The notes under the pieces are model-generated. The model did not search any database and was not told the origin of the DNA. It saw only the letters and a program-made list of their open reading frames with translations. Source: RPQJ01 sp963846315 (GTDB lineage: Bacteria > Pseudomonadota > Gammaproteobacteria > Steroidobacterales > Steroidobacteraceae). From it: a DNA stretch of 64,000 bases. The DNA is taken from positions 39,235 to 103,234 of the forward strand of contig CAWJVM010000007.1 in the NCBI GenBank assembly GCA_963846315.1. The letters are read 5' to 3'. Position numbers and translations under genes: made by a program. Below are positions 17,575 through 25,911 of this stretch, one piece after another (position 1 is the first letter of the stretch; every line of letters starts with the position of its first letter).

Positions 17575-17793
17575 TCAGTCCTCGACGGCTTGCCGGCGGC
17601 GCCCGGGCAAGGGATCGTCTTCGTCGGGTAGCGTCCGCTGCAGGACTTCCAGCACCGAGTGTGCCGCGCGGTAGCGGTATTCGTAGCGACGATCGAGCGG
17701 CGCCGGCCGTGCGCGCAGGTACAGCTCGAGCGCTTCACCGACCACTTCGGCTTCGAGTTCGGGCAGCAGCAGCTTGATGGGTCCGTTGGCCAT
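17575..17793 (-). CDS. Small hypothetical protein, 72 aa
   Basis: The ORF begins MANGPIKLLLPELEAEVVGE and continues with a helical, Arg/Tyr-rich body (LDRRYEYRYRAAHSVLEVLQ) and an acidic then basic tail. There is no signal or membrane segment. It sits 29 bases upstream of the 2OG oxygenase and 20 bases downstream of the LEA-type lipoprotein on the same strand, which supports a real gene in that operon. I recognise no family. Confidence 0.5.
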   Translation of the reverse strand: MANGPIKLLLPELEAEVVGEALELYLRARPAPLDRRYEYRYRAAHSVLEVLQRTLPDEDDPLPGRRRQAVED

Positions 17794-17813
17794 GCGCGTC
17801 CTGCCAGCGCCGC

Positions 17814-18323
17814 TCAGGGCGAGCGCATCGCCGCCGACTCAGAGTTGGCGCTGCTCTTCGGCAGTTCGAACTCACCCTGCGACTTGAAGCGCTGCGTGCC
17901 GAACAGCGACGCGCCATTGAGCTTGCCAGTCATTGAAAACGTCACCTTGTCGACGGGCTTGCCATCGAGCATGCCGAGTACCTGGCGCGCCATGCGCAGG
18001 ATGGACACCGTGACCGGCACCGCAATGACTGCCTCGCCAAAGCGCGGAACGGTGCCCGCCTGGTCGCTCACGCCGCTCGCGAAGTCCCGCCCCATGACCT
18101 CGAGATTGAGCGACACGCCGTTGAAGTCGAGCGGCGCGTCGTTCGGGTTCTGCACGCGCAGCTTGACCAGCAGGCGCACTTCCAGGCCCTCGCCGGGCAA
18201 CGATTCGATGCCGGCCACGGTGACCTGCAGGGGATCGCGGCTGGGCATCGACGCACAGGCGGTCAGCATCAGCGTGGCCAGCAACAGCAGCACCCGGGCG
18301 AGCCGGTGCGATTGGAAATCCAT
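17814..18323 (-). CDS. LEA type 2 (LEA14) domain lipoprotein
   Basis: The ATG at 18323 has AGGAAGG 11 bases upstream. A lipobox (LMLTACAS, Cys about 24) follows a signal helix, so the protein is a lipoprotein. The mature part has the WHy/LEA14 beta-sandwich pattern: VRLLVKLRVQNPNDAPLDFN, GVSLNLEVMGRDFASGVSDQ and a late FSMTGKLNGASLFGTQRFK. LEA14-like proteins protect against desiccation in plants; in bacteria they are poorly known periplasmic lipoproteins. Length 169 aa is standard. Confidence 0.82.
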   Translation of the reverse strand: MDFQSHRLARVLLLLATLMLTACASMPSRDPLQVTVAGIESLPGEGLEVRLLVKLRVQNPNDAPLDFNGVSLNLEVMGRDFASGVSDQAGTVPRFGEAVIAVPVTVSILRMARQVLGMLDGKPVDKVTFSMTGKLNGASLFGTQRFKSQGEFELPKSSANSESAAMRSP

Positions 18324-18358
18324 CGGGTACTGCCTTCCTGTTCTCGTGGTCGTCCCGC

Positions 18359-18718
18359 TCAAACGCGAACCAGCGACTTGAAACCGCCCCAGAACATGCG
18401 CTTGCCGTCGAAGGGCATCTTTTTCGGGTCCATCATCGATTGGAGCCGGGGATCGGCCATGACCGCCTTGTTGATACGGTCGCGGTCGCGTCGGGTCTTG
18501 TAGACGATGTAGGAAAACACCACGACTTCGCCCGCCTTCAGCTTGACGCTGCGCGGGAACGAGGTGCGCTTGCCCACCGTCACGTCGTCCGCGATGCATT
18601 CGTGGTAATCGATTGCACCGTGCTCGCGCCAGACCTTGCCCGCCTTGCGTGCCATCGCACGGTAGGCCGCGAGCTTCGCTTTGGGGACGGGAACGACGAA
18701 TCCATCGACATAGGCCAT
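18359..18718 (-). CDS. DUF1428 family protein (YbaA-like)
   Basis: The 119-aa protein begins MAYVDGFVVPVPKAKLAAYR and contains EHGAIDYHECIADDV, FPRSVKLKAGEVVVFSYIVY and DPRLQSMMDPKKMPFDGKRM, which is the whole DUF1428 pattern. The fold is a dimeric alpha-beta barrel of the antibiotic-monooxygenase type. Function unknown. GAGGACC-type ribosome bases precede the ATG at 18718. It is in line with the M20 peptidase upstream and the lipoprotein downstream. Confidence 0.88.
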   Translation of the reverse strand: MAYVDGFVVPVPKAKLAAYRAMARKAGKVWREHGAIDYHECIADDVTVGKRTSFPRSVKLKAGEVVVFSYIVYKTRRDRDRINKAVMADPRLQSMMDPKKMPFDGKRMFWGGFKSLVRV

Positions 18719-18745
18719 GGTGGGTCCTCCTCGTTGCTGCGTGGG

Positions 18746-20194
18746 TCAGTGCCGAGTGTAACTCTTCACCAGTTCGTGCAGGAACTGACGAGCATCGAGC
18801 AGCGACTGCACGCGGATGCGCTCGTTCAAGCCGTGCGCCCCGCTACCCGCCGCGTCCGCGAACACACCGGAAATGCCATACGTGGGCGTGCCAGTCGCGT
18901 TCAGGAACCGGCCGTCGGTGGCGCCAGTGGACATCGTCGGTACGACATGGGCTGCGGGCCAGAGCGTCTTGGCAATGGCGCGGATGGGCTCCATCATTTC
19001 TGCGGTCAGGGGCGGCGCTGGCGCGGGCAGCCCCATTTCATCGCCGAATTTGACGCTGATCGTGTCGTCCGCCACGACCCGGCTCAGGTCTGCACGCACC
19101 TGTTCCATCGGCACCCCCGGCAGGATCCGGCAATTGACGTTGACCGTCGCGCGCTGCGGCAAGGCGTTCGGTGCGTGACCGCCCGCGAACTCAGTGGCGA
19201 CGCACGTGGTGCGGAGCATGCCGTTCCAGCTCGGGTTGGCCGTCCACAACCGTTGCGCAGCCGCGTCGTTGGTGGGGTCCGCGACGATGGCGCGCATGTC
19301 AGCCGCAATCTCGGGAGGTTGCATCTCGGCCTGTGCCAGGAAGTACGCGCGCGTCGTGTCGTTCAGGCTGACGGGAAACTGGTAGGCGGCGAGTCGTGTC
19401 AATGCCACCGCCATGCGATTGATCGGGTTCTCGCGCGTCGGCCGGGAACTGTGCCCACCGGGGTGAGTGACCTCGAGCTTGAAGTCCTGGTAGACCTTTT
19501 CGCCGGCCTGCACGTCGAGCGACAGGTGCTTGCCGTTGGCATCGAGCAACCCGCCCGCGCCTTCATTGAGCACGAACTTGGCGCGCATGAGTTCTGGATG
19601 AGTCTCGAGCAGCCAGCGCACGCCGTTGAAGTGTTCCGACGTCTCTTCGCCGCACGTCAACGCCAGCGTCACTCCGCGCTGCGGCCGGTAATTCTGTTCG
19701 CTCCAACGCACCAGCAGATCGGTGAAGATCGAGGCCATCGCCTTGTCGTCGCTCGAGCCGCGCGCGTAAAAGAAGCCGTTTTCCTCGACCAGCGTGAATG
19801 GGTCGCGCACCCAGTCCTCGCGGCGGGCCTCGACGACGTCGATGTGGGCCAGCAGCATGATCGGTTCGAGCCTGGCATCCTTGCCCGGGAAGGAGGCAAT
19901 CAGTGAGCCGCTCCTTGGAAACTCCGCGGGCGCGAGGATCTGCATGGACGCAGCCGGCATGCCCGCCCGCTGCAGTCGTGCGGCCATCTTCTGCGCCGCG
20001 TCGGTGCAACTGCCTGCGGAAAGTGTCGTGTTGGTCTCGACGAGTTCCTTGTACAGGTCGCGAAACGAGGCCTCGCTGGGGTCTGGCACCGAGGTGGCAG
20101 CCCCCAGAGCAGCCGTGAGTGGCGCAACGGCCGACAGGGACAGGAACATCAACGACCGCACCAGGCGGCTCGTGCGCTGCAGGCTCAGGCTCAT
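18746..20194 (-). CDS. Exported M20-family metallopeptidase
   Basis: A signal peptide (RLVRSLMFLSLSAVAPLTAALG) precedes an M20 catalytic domain. Zinc ligands are seen in LLAHIDVVEA, FYARGSSDDKA and TCGEETSEH, with the catalytic Glu in the EE pair; the dimerisation lid carries HPGGHSSRPT. The last metal histidine is in GSGAHGLNERI. The 482-aa length fits periplasmic dipeptidases/carboxypeptidases that trim peptides. Its ATG overlaps the stop of the M61 peptidase (ATGA), so the two peptidases form a pair. Confidence 0.88.
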   Translation of the reverse strand: MSLSLQRTSRLVRSLMFLSLSAVAPLTAALGAATSVPDPSEASFRDLYKELVETNTTLSAGSCTDAAQKMAARLQRAGMPAASMQILAPAEFPRSGSLIASFPGKDARLEPIMLLAHIDVVEARREDWVRDPFTLVEENGFFYARGSSDDKAMASIFTDLLVRWSEQNYRPQRGVTLALTCGEETSEHFNGVRWLLETHPELMRAKFVLNEGAGGLLDANGKHLSLDVQAGEKVYQDFKLEVTHPGGHSSRPTRENPINRMAVALTRLAAYQFPVSLNDTTRAYFLAQAEMQPPEIAADMRAIVADPTNDAAAQRLWTANPSWNGMLRTTCVATEFAGGHAPNALPQRATVNVNCRILPGVPMEQVRADLSRVVADDTISVKFGDEMGLPAPAPPLTAEMMEPIRAIAKTLWPAAHVVPTMSTGATDGRFLNATGTPTYGISGVFADAAGSGAHGLNERIRVQSLLDARQFLHELVKSYTRH

Positions 20195-22137
20195 TTTTTC
20201 ACCGCTGGTACTGGAATCCGGGGTTGGAGGATGGACGAAAGCAGGTCGGGTGTCTGCTCGATCCGTTCGAGGTGCGGGTAGCGCAACCCGTCGTGGTAAT
20301 CGAGGCTGACGGTCCGGAACGTATCGGCGCTGCGAACCAGCAGCTCGGTCGGCAGTTGCGGGTCGGCCTGGGCAGCTTTCAGTGCCTCCTGCAAGCGACT
20401 GTGCGTGTACGCCTTGCCATTGACGGCGACCACGAACATGCCGGGGGCCACTCCCGCTTTGAAGGCGACGCTGTCCCAGAACACCTCGCCCACCTTGCCG
20501 TCCTTGCCGAGGTTCACGCCCAGCGAGTAGAGGAAATTCTGCGTGCTGTCCGCGGCATCGCTTTCCTTGACCGACGGCGACGGATCATCCTTGAACACCA
20601 GTCGCCAGCCGCTGCGCTCGAGGCCATCGAGCGGCGCCCGGGGGCCGTGTCCCTCCAGCACCGAGCGCAACATCGTGGCCCAGTCGTAGGGCGCCACGGA
20701 ATTCAGCGCCGCGACGACGTCCTCGAACGTGTACGTGAGCGGCTCGATGCGCCCATCTGCGACGCCGTAGAAAGCCTGCGCGAAATCGTCGAGGGATCGC
20801 CGGCCCCGCGTCAGCTCGCGGATCCTGGTGTCGACGCCCAACCAGACGAAGATGCCCTCGGTGTAGTAATCCTTGCCGCGCTGCCAGCTGTCGAAGCTCT
20901 GCCGGCCCCGGTAGTTGAGGATCGGTTGCTGCGTGGTGTCCTGGAGATTGCGCCATTGCCGGCCAGCGCGGCCCTGGTCGTAGTGCGCGGCATATCGCGC
21001 AAGGATGTCGCGGGTGAGCCCGGGCGACCAGAGTCCTGAACGACCTGTGAGGACGACGCCGAAATACTCGGTCAGGCCCTCGTAGACCCAGAGCAGGCCC
21101 GGGCCCATCGGTACCTCGTAGGACGGAGTCCACAAGTCCATCGGGCGCCGGAACTTGCCGTTCCAGGAGTGGGTCATTTCGTGCGGCAGCAGGTCGCGCC
21201 CGTTGCCATTGCTGTCCCAGTCCGTGAAATAGCCGAGCCCCACGCCATTCTCGCTCGATTCGTGGTGCTCGAGGCCGATGCCGGTGAAATGTTCGCTGAT
21301 CGCGAGCAGGAAGTCGTACTGGTGGAAGTGGCGCGAGCCAAACAGCGCGACGGCCTCGCTCACCACACGCCGGTGTTGCGCGAGCTGTTCGTCCGTGGCC
21401 CGCAGTTCTGCCGCCGTGTCCGCGAAAATATTGAGCCGCACCGGATGCGTCGCGCTCGAGTCCAGCTCGACGCGACGAAAGTACGGCCCAGCGAACAACG
21501 GTGAATCGACCAGCGTCTCGAGTGGTACCGTTGCAAACCGCACCCTGTCGCCGGTGCGACTGGCGCCACGCAGTGCCGACGCGAACTGCCATCCGGCCGG
21601 CAACTGGATCGTCGCCTCCATCGGAATCTGGCGCGCGTAATAACCCGCCGGGTACAACAAGGCTTTTTCCCATTGCAGGCCGAGCAGGTCGGGTGTCATC
21701 ACGACCCGCCACTGGCTGGTGTCCGTGGGCGTCACGTACTCGAATTGCAACTCCAGTTGCGTGACGCCTGGGGGCACGTCGACATGGAACGCGTACATCT
21801 CCACGGGGTCGCGCTGCCATTCAAGCCGTGCGCCGTCGTTGCCGTGCACCACCAGCCCGGCGAGCTTGTCGATCGGGCCCGTGGGCGAGTGATTGCCGGG
21901 CAGCCACTTCGGATAGAGCAGCGTCGTGCGTCCCGGCCCGGCGACTGGAATTGATTCGCGCACCCGGAACACGCGATGGTCCAGGTCGGTGGCATCGACC
22001 TGGAGCCGGATCACCCCCGGATAAGGGACGTCCTGCGGTGCAGGAATCGGCACTCCGGTGGCCGTCGTGTGAGCCTGGCCTGCGCACAGCAGCAGCGCCA
22101 TGAATCCATGCGCAAGTCGAAATTTCGTGTGGTGCAT
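20191..22137 (-). CDS. Exported M61-family glycyl aminopeptidase with PDZ domain
   Basis: After a signal peptide (HGFMALLLCAGQAH) the protein has the M61 beta-rich N-domain (LLYPKWLPGNHSPTGPIDK), the zinc motif HEMTHSW (His319, Glu320, His323) with the third ligand in YEGLTEYFG, and a C-terminal PDZ domain (AFKAGVAPGMFVVAVNGKAY). The length of 648 aa is standard. The family removes N-terminal glycine and alanine from peptides in the periplasm. It is coupled to the downstream M20 peptidase, which suggests joint peptide scavenging. Confidence 0.92.
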   Translation of the reverse strand: MHHTKFRLAHGFMALLLCAGQAHTTATGVPIPAPQDVPYPGVIRLQVDATDLDHRVFRVRESIPVAGPGRTTLLYPKWLPGNHSPTGPIDKLAGLVVHGNDGARLEWQRDPVEMYAFHVDVPPGVTQLELQFEYVTPTDTSQWRVVMTPDLLGLQWEKALLYPAGYYARQIPMEATIQLPAGWQFASALRGASRTGDRVRFATVPLETLVDSPLFAGPYFRRVELDSSATHPVRLNIFADTAAELRATDEQLAQHRRVVSEAVALFGSRHFHQYDFLLAISEHFTGIGLEHHESSENGVGLGYFTDWDSNGNGRDLLPHEMTHSWNGKFRRPMDLWTPSYEVPMGPGLLWVYEGLTEYFGVVLTGRSGLWSPGLTRDILARYAAHYDQGRAGRQWRNLQDTTQQPILNYRGRQSFDSWQRGKDYYTEGIFVWLGVDTRIRELTRGRRSLDDFAQAFYGVADGRIEPLTYTFEDVVAALNSVAPYDWATMLRSVLEGHGPRAPLDGLERSGWRLVFKDDPSPSVKESDAADSTQNFLYSLGVNLGKDGKVGEVFWDSVAFKAGVAPGMFVVAVNGKAYTHSRLQEALKAAQADPQLPTELLVRSADTFRTVSLDYHDGLRYPHLERIEQTPDLLSSILQPRIPVPAVKK

Positions 22138-22287
22138 TCTTGATTGAGCCTGGTTCAGTCGAGCATGCGGGTGGGATTCATCGGCCGATGATCACATGCA
22201 GGATGCGGCGTTGTCACCGCATCAGTCGACTACAATGATCCGCCGCGCGCAGGGACGTCGTCGTTATCCGAAGGAGCATTTGCCCGC

Positions 22288-22830
22288 ATGAAGTACCCTC
22301 TTCCCCCCGCCTTCCTGGCCTTCATGGCCTTTCTCTCTTTGCTGACCGCACCTGTCCTGGCGCAGCCAACGTCGTCGGACACCGTCGACGATTCGGTGAT
22401 TGCAGCAACGATCAAGGCGGGTCTGCTCGACAACAAGAACACCAGCGGTACACGGATCAACGTCGACAGCTCCCAGGGCGTCGTGCAGCTGAGCGGCTTC
22501 GCGCGCTCGGAGGGAGAAAAGGCCGAGGCGACCAGGGTGGCCGAAAGCGTCACGGGAGTGACCAAGGTGCTCAACAGCGTCGCGGTGGCGTCGGCCACCT
22601 CGATGGGCACCAAGCTCGACGACAGCCTGGTCACGGGCAAGGTCAAGGCTGCGCTGATGGATGCCGCCGACGTCAAGAGCCTGCACATCAACGTCGAAAC
22701 CCATGACGGGGTCACGCAGCTCGCGGGCTTCGTCGCGTCGGCGACGATGAAAGACAAGGCTGGTCGGATCACCGCGGGCATCGACGGCGTGAAGCGCGTC
22801 GACAACGTGCTCGTGGTCAGGCCGCGCTGA
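22288..22830 (+). CDS. Periplasmic protein with two BON domains (OsmY-like)
   Basis: A signal peptide (FLAFMAFLSLLTAPVLAQP) is followed by two BON repeats, about residues 35-100 (VIAATIKAGLLDNK to GVTKVLNSVAV) and 112-178 (LVTGKVKAALMDA to GVKRVDNVLVV). BON domains bind membrane phospholipid surfaces; OsmY is induced by osmotic stress. Length 180 aa. TACAAT at 22231-22236 may be its -10 box, with no well-spaced -35. AAGGAG precedes the ATG. Its end overlaps the convergent MaoC gene by 14 bases. Confidence 0.87.
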   Translation: MKYPLPPAFLAFMAFLSLLTAPVLAQPTSSDTVDDSVIAATIKAGLLDNKNTSGTRINVDSSQGVVQLSGFARSEGEKAEATRVAESVTGVTKVLNSVAVASATSMGTKLDDSLVTGKVKAALMDAADVKSLHINVETHDGVTQLAGFVASATMKDKAGRITAGIDGVKRVDNVLVVRPR

Positions 22831-23743
22831 CGCCTGCGCTCGCCACGGCGGGCGCGGTTGTCCAGTACGTGTACATATGCACGCGACCGGTACGGACGTC
22901 GCACATCGCGCGCCTCGATTCGCCCGCCTCGACCCACTGCTTGATGTTGACGCGTGCCGGCAGTTGCACGGGCGTCAGGAACTGGGTTTCAAGTCGCGCA
23001 TCGGGCGGCGGGACATCGACAGGACGTTCGGCGAGGCTGCGGGCAAGGGTCCACATGCCGTGCGAGATCGCGCCGCGCAAACCGAAAAAACGAGCAGCCC
23101 GGTCGCTCAGGTGAATTGGATTGTAGTCACCCGCAACGCGCGCGTATTTGCGGACGCGACTCTGGTCCACCGCCAGCTCCGTGAGCACCTGGGCGTCTTT
23201 CGGGGCTTTCGGCGGCCGCGGGGGCCGACCGCCCGTCCGCTGTGCGGATTCGGGCCAGCGCGAAAGGAATACACATGTTTCCCGCCACACGGTCTGTCCG
23301 GCCCGCATGATGTCCGTCACCATGTCGAAGGTGAGACCGGCATCGGTCCTGCAATAATTGCGGGCCGCGACCACGAGGTTCAGGGTCATGCCAGCTTCCA
23401 GCGCCCGGGGCTGAGCGATCGTGTTGGAAACGTGAATCAGGCCCATCGGGCGCAGCGGGAAAGACGAGTGCCCCATGATCCGCAGGTGCAGCGGCATGGC
23501 GAGGACGTGCGGGAAGGTGATCGGCACGTATCCGTTGCGCACATCCGACGCGTCGAAGGCGCAGACCGAGGCGTACTTCGCCACGACCTGCGGGTCGATC
23601 AGCACGTTGTCGAGCCGCACCTCGAACTCGGACGGCTCCTGCAGCGTAAGGATGTCGGGACGGCGTGTCAGCAGGACACGGGGATAACTCGCCAGTACGG
23701 AAGGCAGTTGCGACAGCTTGAGGTGAACAGTCCGATTTGCCAC
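22817..23743 (-). CDS. MaoC-like acyl dehydratase
   Basis: The GTG at 23743 follows the ccmI stop by one base (TGAGGTG), so it is translated with the ccm operon. The C-terminal hot-dog domain has the hydratase signature AGDYNPIHLSDRAARFFG with the catalytic Asp/His, then GAISHGMWTLARSL. The N-terminal half is a second, degenerate hot-dog fold. The 308-aa double hot-dog layout fits enoyl-CoA hydratases of the (R)-specific type. Substrate unknown; there is no obvious link to cytochrome c assembly. Confidence 0.82.
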   Translation of the reverse strand: MANRTVHLKLSQLPSVLASYPRVLLTRRPDILTLQEPSEFEVRLDNVLIDPQVVAKYASVCAFDASDVRNGYVPITFPHVLAMPLHLRIMGHSSFPLRPMGLIHVSNTIAQPRALEAGMTLNLVVAARNYCRTDAGLTFDMVTDIMRAGQTVWRETCVFLSRWPESAQRTGGRPPRPPKAPKDAQVLTELAVDQSRVRKYARVAGDYNPIHLSDRAARFFGLRGAISHGMWTLARSLAERPVDVPPPDARLETQFLTPVQLPARVNIKQWVEAGESRRAMCDVRTGRVHMYTYWTTAPAVASAGVSAA

Positions 23744-23744
23744 C

Positions 23745-24896
23745 TCAGGGTTGGACCTGGTTGATGACCACGTCCAGGGCTTCGCCGCCGCCCTTCTTTT
23801 GCACCGCGCGCCCGATGAGGTCGCCGCTGGCCGTGACGGCCGTGCCGCCATAAGCGACCCGTGCAACGATCTCGACGTCGTTGACGGACGAGAGGTCGCG
23901 CCCTGCAATCATGGTGTTCGCGTCGCTCAAGACCACCACAGCCGGCAAGTCGTCCGTCGAGATGCGCGTCGCGGCAATCGGCGGGCCGGGAATGCCCGGT
24001 TCGCGGGCAGCGACGAACAGCGTGGTTCCCGGTTTCACCTTGCCGGCAATCGCCGGGTCGACTTTCACGCTGATGCGAATCGTACGTCCCGAGGGTGCGA
24101 CGTCGCCGCCCATGCCGCCACTCATCGGTCCGGCGCCCATGCCGCCGCCCGCGGCCGCCATGGCCGGGGCGGCTGCGTCTGCACTGGCCACTGCACCAGC
24201 GGGCACGTCGACGCCGAGCTCTCTCAGCTGAGTCGCGATCACTTCACGAATCTCCGGGGGCGGGTTGCCCGCGAGGAGCTTCGTCCAGCTGTTCTTCGCA
24301 GTCACTTTGTCATCGGCGCGAACGGCGATGACGCCCTGGTACCAGAGGGCTTTCTGGTTGCCCGCATCCGACGCGAGCGCGTCGTCGACGATGGCCTTGG
24401 CACGCGGCTGCACCGCCGGGTCGTCGGTCAGCACCAGCGCTTCTGCGAGGTCCAGCTGCAGGTCGATGTCCTTCTGCGGCGAGAGCGCGTTGGCCCGCTC
24501 GTACGACTCCGCAGCCTTGGCCGCGTTGCCGCCGACCAGGTAGGTGCGGCCGAGCATGCGCCAGCCTTCCAGGTCATTGGGGTTCTGCGCGAGGCGGGCT
24601 TCGAGCGACGCCGTCACTTCGTTCATGGCGCCGGCGGCGCCCATTTCTCCGTGACTCGCGGGCACCGCTGCGGTCGCGACCGGGTTGTCCCAGGGAAAGT
24701 TGTTCAGCTTGGCGTAGAGGCCGACCGCACAGAGGCCCACGGCCACCGCCAGCGCGAACGCGAGCGGCGCAGCGCGAGGTACCGGGGGCTCACCCTGGAC
24801 AGCGGCCGCCTGCAGCCGCAGCAGCGGGTAGATTACGAGCGCGATGGCCGCCAGGACCATCAGCGCCACGACGACGAGGAATACAGACGGCATCAC
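23745..24896 (-). CDS. ccmI: Cytochrome c maturation protein CcmI
   Basis: Two N-terminal membrane helices (VFLVVVALMVLAAIALVIYP and PLAFALAVAVGLCAVGLY) flank a short loop. A periplasmic TPR region follows (LEARLAQNPNDLEGWRMLGR, LGGNAAKAAESYERANALSP-like repeats). A Gly/Met-rich linker leads to a C-terminal beta domain (IRISVKVDPAIAGKVKPGTT). CcmI chaperones apocytochrome c to the CcmFH haem ligase. At 383 aa it is the fused two-domain form. Its start overlaps ccmH by four bases. Confidence 0.92.
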   Translation of the reverse strand: MMPSVFLVVVALMVLAAIALVIYPLLRLQAAAVQGEPPVPRAAPLAFALAVAVGLCAVGLYAKLNNFPWDNPVATAAVPASHGEMGAAGAMNEVTASLEARLAQNPNDLEGWRMLGRTYLVGGNAAKAAESYERANALSPQKDIDLQLDLAEALVLTDDPAVQPRAKAIVDDALASDAGNQKALWYQGVIAVRADDKVTAKNSWTKLLAGNPPPEIREVIATQLRELGVDVPAGAVASADAAAPAMAAAGGGMGAGPMSGGMGGDVAPSGRTIRISVKVDPAIAGKVKPGTTLFVAAREPGIPGPPIAATRISTDDLPAVVVLSDANTMIAGRDLSSVNDVEIVARVAYGGTAVTASGDLIGRAVQKKGGGEALDVVINQVQP

Positions 24897-25351
24897 GATT
24901 GTCCAGCCTCCGGGCCTTCGTCATCCGCCTGCGCTGCCTGCTTGCGGATGTAACGGAGCCCTAAGAACGTTCCAAGGAGCAGCAGCAGCACGGGGGTTGC
25001 CCAGAGCAGGTAATTGACCGGCGTCATGCGCGGCTTGTAGAGCACGAAGTCGCCGTAACGATCGACCATGAAGGTGCGGATCTCGTCATCGGTCTTGCCG
25101 GCGGTGATCATCTCGCGCACCTGGCGGCGCAGGTCCTGTGCCAGAGTGGCGTTCGAGTCGGCGATGGTCTGGTTCTGGCAGACGAGGCAGCGCAACTCGC
25201 GGCCGATCATTTCGTAGCGCGCCTGCAGCGCCGGGTCGTCGAACGCGCGCTCGGTGTCGATGGCGAGCGCCGGAACCGCGAACGCGACCAGCAACGCCAC
25301 GAACACCGTGCGGGCCAAACGCGAAAAAAACAGCAGCGTCATGTCGTTCAT
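24893..25351 (-). CDS. ccmH: Cytochrome c maturation protein CcmH
   Basis: A signal peptide (VFVALLVAFAVPALA) precedes the thiol-redox motif LRCLVCQNQ with Cys55 and Cys58, and one C-terminal membrane helix (YLLWATPVLLLLLGTFLGL) anchors it. CcmH keeps the haem-binding cysteines of apocytochrome c reduced. The 152-aa form lacks the TPR half, which is supplied by the separate ccmI. It overlaps ccmG and ccmI by four bases each. Confidence 0.95.
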   Translation of the reverse strand: MNDMTLLFFSRLARTVFVALLVAFAVPALAIDTERAFDDPALQARYEMIGRELRCLVCQNQTIADSNATLAQDLRRQVREMITAGKTDDEIRTFMVDRYGDFVLYKPRMTPVNYLLWATPVLLLLLGTFLGLRYIRKQAAQADDEGPEAGQS

Positions 25352-25893
25352 CCCCCGGCCGGCGCGACGCCGGCGTTGGCCGCCTGGATACGCGGCAGGA
25401 ATTCCCTGGTCCAGACTTCCATCGTCATCGGTGCGATGTGCTTGAACAGCACCTTGCCGTCCGGGCCGATCAGGAAAGTCTCGGGAGCGCCGTACACGCC
25501 CCAGTCGATGGCCACGCGCCCCTCAGGATCGGAGGCGACGACGGCGTAAGGATTGCCCAATTGACGCAGCCAGTTCTGTGCCGCGGCTCGGTCGTCTTTC
25601 CAGTCCAGGCCGACGAGCGGCACCGCTGCGGTCTTCGCGATCGCCATCAGCGTCTCGTGCTCCTCGCGACAGCCGCTGCACCACGTGCCCCACACGTTCA
25701 GCACCCAGGTCTTGCCGGCCAGTTCCTTGGAGGCGACCGGATAGTTGGGGTCCTGCAGGCTGGGCAGCGTGAACTCCGGTGCCTGCTTGCCGATGAGTGG
25801 CGACGGGACATAGGACGGGTCGCGCTGCAGTCCCACGAACAGGAACACGCCGAGCAACGCGGCCAGTGCGAGTGGTAGGCCGAACTTGAGCAT
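25348..25893 (-). CDS. ccmG: Thiol:disulfide interchange protein CcmG/DsbE
   Basis: One membrane anchor (LPLALAALLGVFLFVGL) is followed by a thioredoxin fold with the active site WGTWCSGC (Cys72, Cys75) and the cis-proline region YGAPETFLIGPDGKV. Length 181 aa is standard. The protein passes electrons from CcdA/DsbD to CcmH or the apocytochrome. It lies 18 bases downstream of ccmF. Confidence 0.95.
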   Translation of the reverse strand: MLKFGLPLALAALLGVFLFVGLQRDPSYVPSPLIGKQAPEFTLPSLQDPNYPVASKELAGKTWVLNVWGTWCSGCREEHETLMAIAKTAAVPLVGLDWKDDRAAAQNWLRQLGNPYAVVASDPEGRVAIDWGVYGAPETFLIGPDGKVLFKHIAPMTMEVWTREFLPRIQAANAGVAPAGG

Positions 25894-25911
25894 GTCGAAT
25901 TTCCCGAAAAA